64,000 nucleotides of DNA. It comes from Microbacterium halophytorum (GTDB lineage: Bacteria > Actinomycetota > Actinomycetes > Actinomycetales > Microbacteriaceae). Position numbers and translations under genes: made by a program. Location: NCBI RefSeq assembly GCF_002970975.1, contig NZ_KZ672983.1, forward strand, positions 124,001 through 188,000, read 5' to 3'. Shown piece by piece: positions 61,691 through 64,000 of the stretch. The notes below the pieces were generated by a model. That model was not told the origin of the DNA and did no database searches. It was given only the letters and a program-made list of their open reading frames with translations. Position 1 is the stretch's first letter, and each line of letters begins with the position of its first letter.

Positions 61691-61706
61691 GCTCAAACGT
61701 TTGTTC
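61691..61706 (-). promoter_or_regulatory. LacI-type operator before the CoA-transferase gene
   Basis: GCTCAAACGTTTGTTC, a symmetric variant (CAAACGTTTG) of the window's LacI-type core, 19 bases before the start codon, where a repressor would block transcription. Confidence 0.55.
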
Positions 61707-61885
61707 ACACCATAGCCGTATCCGGTCGAGACGCGCAATGAGTTCCGAAGAGGCACCGTGCGCCCACGCGCGACGGACATCGGGCCAGCGGCGAGACCGG
61801 CCCGATGCCGACGTCACCGCTTTTCCAGGAATCAGGCGCGGGGTGCAGGATGGAGCGGCGAGTGCACACCGACGCGAGGAGCCCC

Positions 61886-62821
61886 ATGGCCGAGACGGAC
61901 GAGCCCCCGATGATCGTCGAGGCGGAGCTGCGAGCCGCGATCGCCGCGGAACTCGTCGCGGTCGCGCCGGCAGGGTGGGTGCGCATCGTCCTGTCTGCGG
62001 CCAGCGTCGGCGGGGTCACGGACGCGCTCGTGACGGCCGAGCTCGCGGGCGCCGACGACCGGTCGCTCGCCGCGCCATCCGGCACCGCGATTCCGCTCTC
62101 CAGGCTGCGCCGGGCGCTGTACCGGCGGGATCGAGGCACGTGGTTCTCGATGGAGCTCGTCGTGGGGAGCGATGGCAGCGCCGAGGCGAAGTACGACTAC
62201 GACAACCCTCCGCGCGACTTCGCCGCCCTCGTGCCGCGCCTGTGGCTCGCCGATCAGCAGCGGTTCCCGCGGTCCCCCGAGCACCGGCCCGACTGGCTGC
62301 ACGCGAAGCTCATGGCGCTCGGCTCCGGCCGAACTCCTCCGGTGGGCTCATCACTCGTGGACGACACCCTGACGGAAGCGGCCCGTTTCGGTGAGAGGCT
62401 CGCGTTCGGCACGGGCCTGATGCCGAGCAGGCCGCTTCGTGACAGGATCGTCGAGCTCTCGGACGGCGAGGTCGGCTACGCCGTGATCCCGACCGAAGGC
62501 GGGTTCGAACTGCAGTTCGCCAGTCGCGGAACGCCCGCATCCGTGGCGTTCGCCACGCGCCTCGACGATGCGATGCGGCTGATGGCGGCCGACCTGTATC
62601 CGGCGGGCTCGGCGGCATGCACTCCCGACGCCCTCCCGCCGCATGTCCGCTTCGAGACGACGCCGAGGGACGTCTCGGTGTCCTGGACCGACGACGAGGG
62701 CCGAGCGCGCACCGTCCGCGTGTGGGGGCTCTCGATGCCCGGGGCGAAGGCCGTGCGCGTAGCGCTGTGGGCGGAGACGGGCCTCGACGAGATCGGCGAC
62801 GTGGTGGGGGCGCCGCGATGA
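61886..62821 (+). CDS. YezG/DUF600-like protein (possible immunity protein)
   Basis: 311 residues, soluble. The central block RGTWFSMELVVGSDGSAEAKYDYDNPP then DQQRFPRSPEHRPDWLHAKL resembles the YezG/DUF600 immunity-type domain, where a GTWF strand and an FPRxPEHxPDWL loop are characteristic. A second region after residue 190 (GYAVIPTEGGFELQF) may be another domain. ATG 61886 has GAGGA five bases upstream. It is a paralogue of the next gene. Immunity function is inferred; no toxin gene is seen in the window. Confidence 0.75.
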   Translation: MAETDEPPMIVEAELRAAIAAELVAVAPAGWVRIVLSAASVGGVTDALVTAELAGADDRSLAAPSGTAIPLSRLRRALYRRDRGTWFSMELVVGSDGSAEAKYDYDNPPRDFAALVPRLWLADQQRFPRSPEHRPDWLHAKLMALGSGRTPPVGSSLVDDTLTEAARFGERLAFGTGLMPSRPLRDRIVELSDGEVGYAVIPTEGGFELQFASRGTPASVAFATRLDDAMRLMAADLYPAGSAACTPDALPPHVRFETTPRDVSVSWTDDEGRARTVRVWGLSMPGAKAVRVALWAETGLDEIGDVVGAPR

Positions 62822-62927
62822 GCCGTCCCGCCCAAATCGTGCGATCTTCCGCCGATACGGACCAGCACCGTGCGCGCCGGTGGACAGTGCTCGAACACTC
62901 GATCTCGGCATCGCAAGGAGTTCGTGA

Positions 62928-63659
62928 ATGAGCGATCACACCCGTGAACCGGCGATCGTCGCGCAAGGAGATCTCGTCGACGAGATCAGTCGTCATCTGG
63001 TCGCAGCTGTCGAACCGGGCTGGGAGCGACTCGTGCTCCACGCCGAGATGACCGCTGTCGTGGAGGACACGCGATTCGAGATCACGCGTGGTGGAACGAC
63101 TCAGCTCGATTTCGCGCCGGATGAGGTCGACGGGCCTCTCGAGCGCCTGCGTGCGGTGATGTACGTAGACGGCAAGGGCACGTGGTTCACGGCCGATATC
63201 ACCGTGACGGCCCCGGCGAGCGTCGCAGCGTCGTTCGACTTCGACGGTGAGCCCGTTTTCGAGCCCGCGGGTGTCGACGCGGGCGTGTTCGTCGCAGACC
63301 AGAAGAGGTTCCCGCGTTCGCCCGAGAACCGCCCCGACTGGTTGCGGGCGAAGCTCGCGGAGGCCGGTGACGAGGACGAGGCACCGGATCTCAATCGCCT
63401 GGTGGCGGTCGGGACGGAGCTCTGGCGGCGGATGGCTCCCGCAGACGCGCCGCTTGCGCATCGCGAGGTTCCTGCGATCGGAGGCGTCGCGGTGTCGCAT
63501 GCCGTGCGCGGCGGCGGCACGATCTACGTCGGCGCTGACGAGGGTGCGCTGTTCGCATCGTCGACCGCGACGGAGGAAGAATCGATCGAGGCCTTCAGTT
63601 CCGGGCGGCGTACGCCGTTGGAGCACTTCCGCCCGGCCGATCCGCGAGGCCGCCGCTGA
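62928..63659 (+). CDS. YezG/DUF600-like protein, paralogue
   Basis: 243 residues. It shares with the preceding gene KGTWFTADITVTAPASVAAS, FDFDGEPVFEPAG and VADQKRFPRSPENRPDWLRAKL, and a similar N-terminal helix (LVDEISRHLVAAVEPGWERL). The C-terminal half differs from its paralogue. ATG 62928 has AAGGAG seven bases upstream. Tandem divergent immunity-type genes are typical of loci that accumulate immunity against related toxins. Confidence 0.75.
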   Translation: MSDHTREPAIVAQGDLVDEISRHLVAAVEPGWERLVLHAEMTAVVEDTRFEITRGGTTQLDFAPDEVDGPLERLRAVMYVDGKGTWFTADITVTAPASVAASFDFDGEPVFEPAGVDAGVFVADQKRFPRSPENRPDWLRAKLAEAGDEDEAPDLNRLVAVGTELWRRMAPADAPLAHREVPAIGGVAVSHAVRGGGTIYVGADEGALFASSTATEEESIEAFSSGRRTPLEHFRPADPRGRR

Positions 63660-63880
63660 CGACCTGGCCCGCGAATCGCGATCCCTCGCCCGCAGTTCAG
63701 TTCGCTCACGCGGCGACGCCCGGGCAGGCACCGATCTCGACCGCATCGCCGAGGCGGCGCTGCCTTCCCGATGATTGAGCTGCTGGCGCGGAGGGCCCCG
63801 GACGCGAGGGTGAGGGGGGAGGAACGGCCGGAGACCTTCGCTACGCTGAGCCGACATACCCCATCCGGAGGAGTTCGACC

Positions 63881-64000
63881 GTGCAGGAGATCGAGCGAGC
63901 CTATCTGCAGGCGCAGCCGCAGCGATTCCGCCAGGTCGCGGATCCGAAGAGGCGCCGGGGGTTCGCAATCGCGGCCGCGATCTTCCTGATCGCGGCGCTC
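63881..64000 (+). CDS. Membrane protein, 5' end only (leaves the window)
   Basis: GTG 63881 is preceded by GGAGGAG at a spacing of seven. The 40 visible codons give a helical, Gln/Arg-rich start (VQEIERAYLQAQPQRFRQVA) and a first membrane helix (FAIAAAIFLIAAL). The product cannot be named from this. Confidence 0.6.
   Translation, partial: MQEIERAYLQAQPQRFRQVADPKRRRGFAIAAAIFLIAAL

Overview
The window reads as chromosomal DNA of a high-GC Gram-positive actinobacterium. Coding bias is strongly GC, genes are packed with many 4-base ATGA/GTGA overlaps, GTG and TTG starts are common, and most binding proteins are lipoproteins. The gene set (many sugar ABC and TRAP importers, GntR/LacI/AraC regulators, an oxidative deoxysugar pathway) looks most like Microbacteriaceae such as Microbacterium. 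That placement is an inference; there is no rRNA or tRNA here to fix it.

Layout. 1-5.4 kb is an accessory block: a decayed VapB-like start, then a leftward set (HA-repeat-like protein, MazG-type pyrophosphohydrolase, GIY-YIG + DUF2075 ATPase, multi-pass membrane protein) divergent from an XRE regulator. 5.7-18.1 kb is one leftward 12-gene operon with visibly lower GC: GntR/UTRA regulator, 2-hydroxyacid dehydrogenase, LsrK-type kinase, LsrF-type thiolase/aldolase, cupin, a ribose-type ABC importer, a VOC protein, and a second MalFG-type importer without an ATPase. 18.5-30.3 kb is glycan-related: a cellulase-like protein, a DUF5107/TPR protein, an AraC regulator, an ABC importer and a GH10 xylanase. 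A DUF4143 ATPase with tandem 23-bp repeats lies between the xylanase and a second, truncated copy of its 3' end. 30.7-33.6 kb is a TRAP transporter.

33.8-43.8 kb holds housekeeping or surface genes: an OafA-type acyltransferase, a dicarboxylate/amino-acid symporter, two 88-bp inverted-repeat elements, a CPA1 Na+/H+ antiporter, an LLM flavin enzyme, an unknown protein, and a lipoprotein/secreted-protein pair.

44.1-61.7 kb is a catabolic regulon that together supplies a full non-phosphorylating L-fucose-type route: ABC uptake, mutarotase, aldo/keto reductase, lactonase, fuconate dehydratase, SDR dehydrogenase and FAH-fold diketo-acid hydrolase. It also carries a FadR-type GntR, a LacI regulator and a CaiB / binding-protein-like / MaoC module. 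An NhaC antiporter and a class V aminotransferase are embedded in it. 61.9-64 kb has two paralogous YezG/DUF600-like proteins and the start of a membrane protein that leaves the window.

Regulation can be read partly from the DNA. A LacI-type operator with core CAATCGTTTG or its complement occurs before the TRAP operon (twice), the dehydratase gene and the sugar ABC operon, and a CAAACGTTTG variant precedes the CoA-transferase operon. A 13-bp palindrome close to AACATC(G/C)GATGTT occurs before the dehydratase gene, the ABC operon and the FAH gene. This links loci up to 28 kb apart into one probable regulon.
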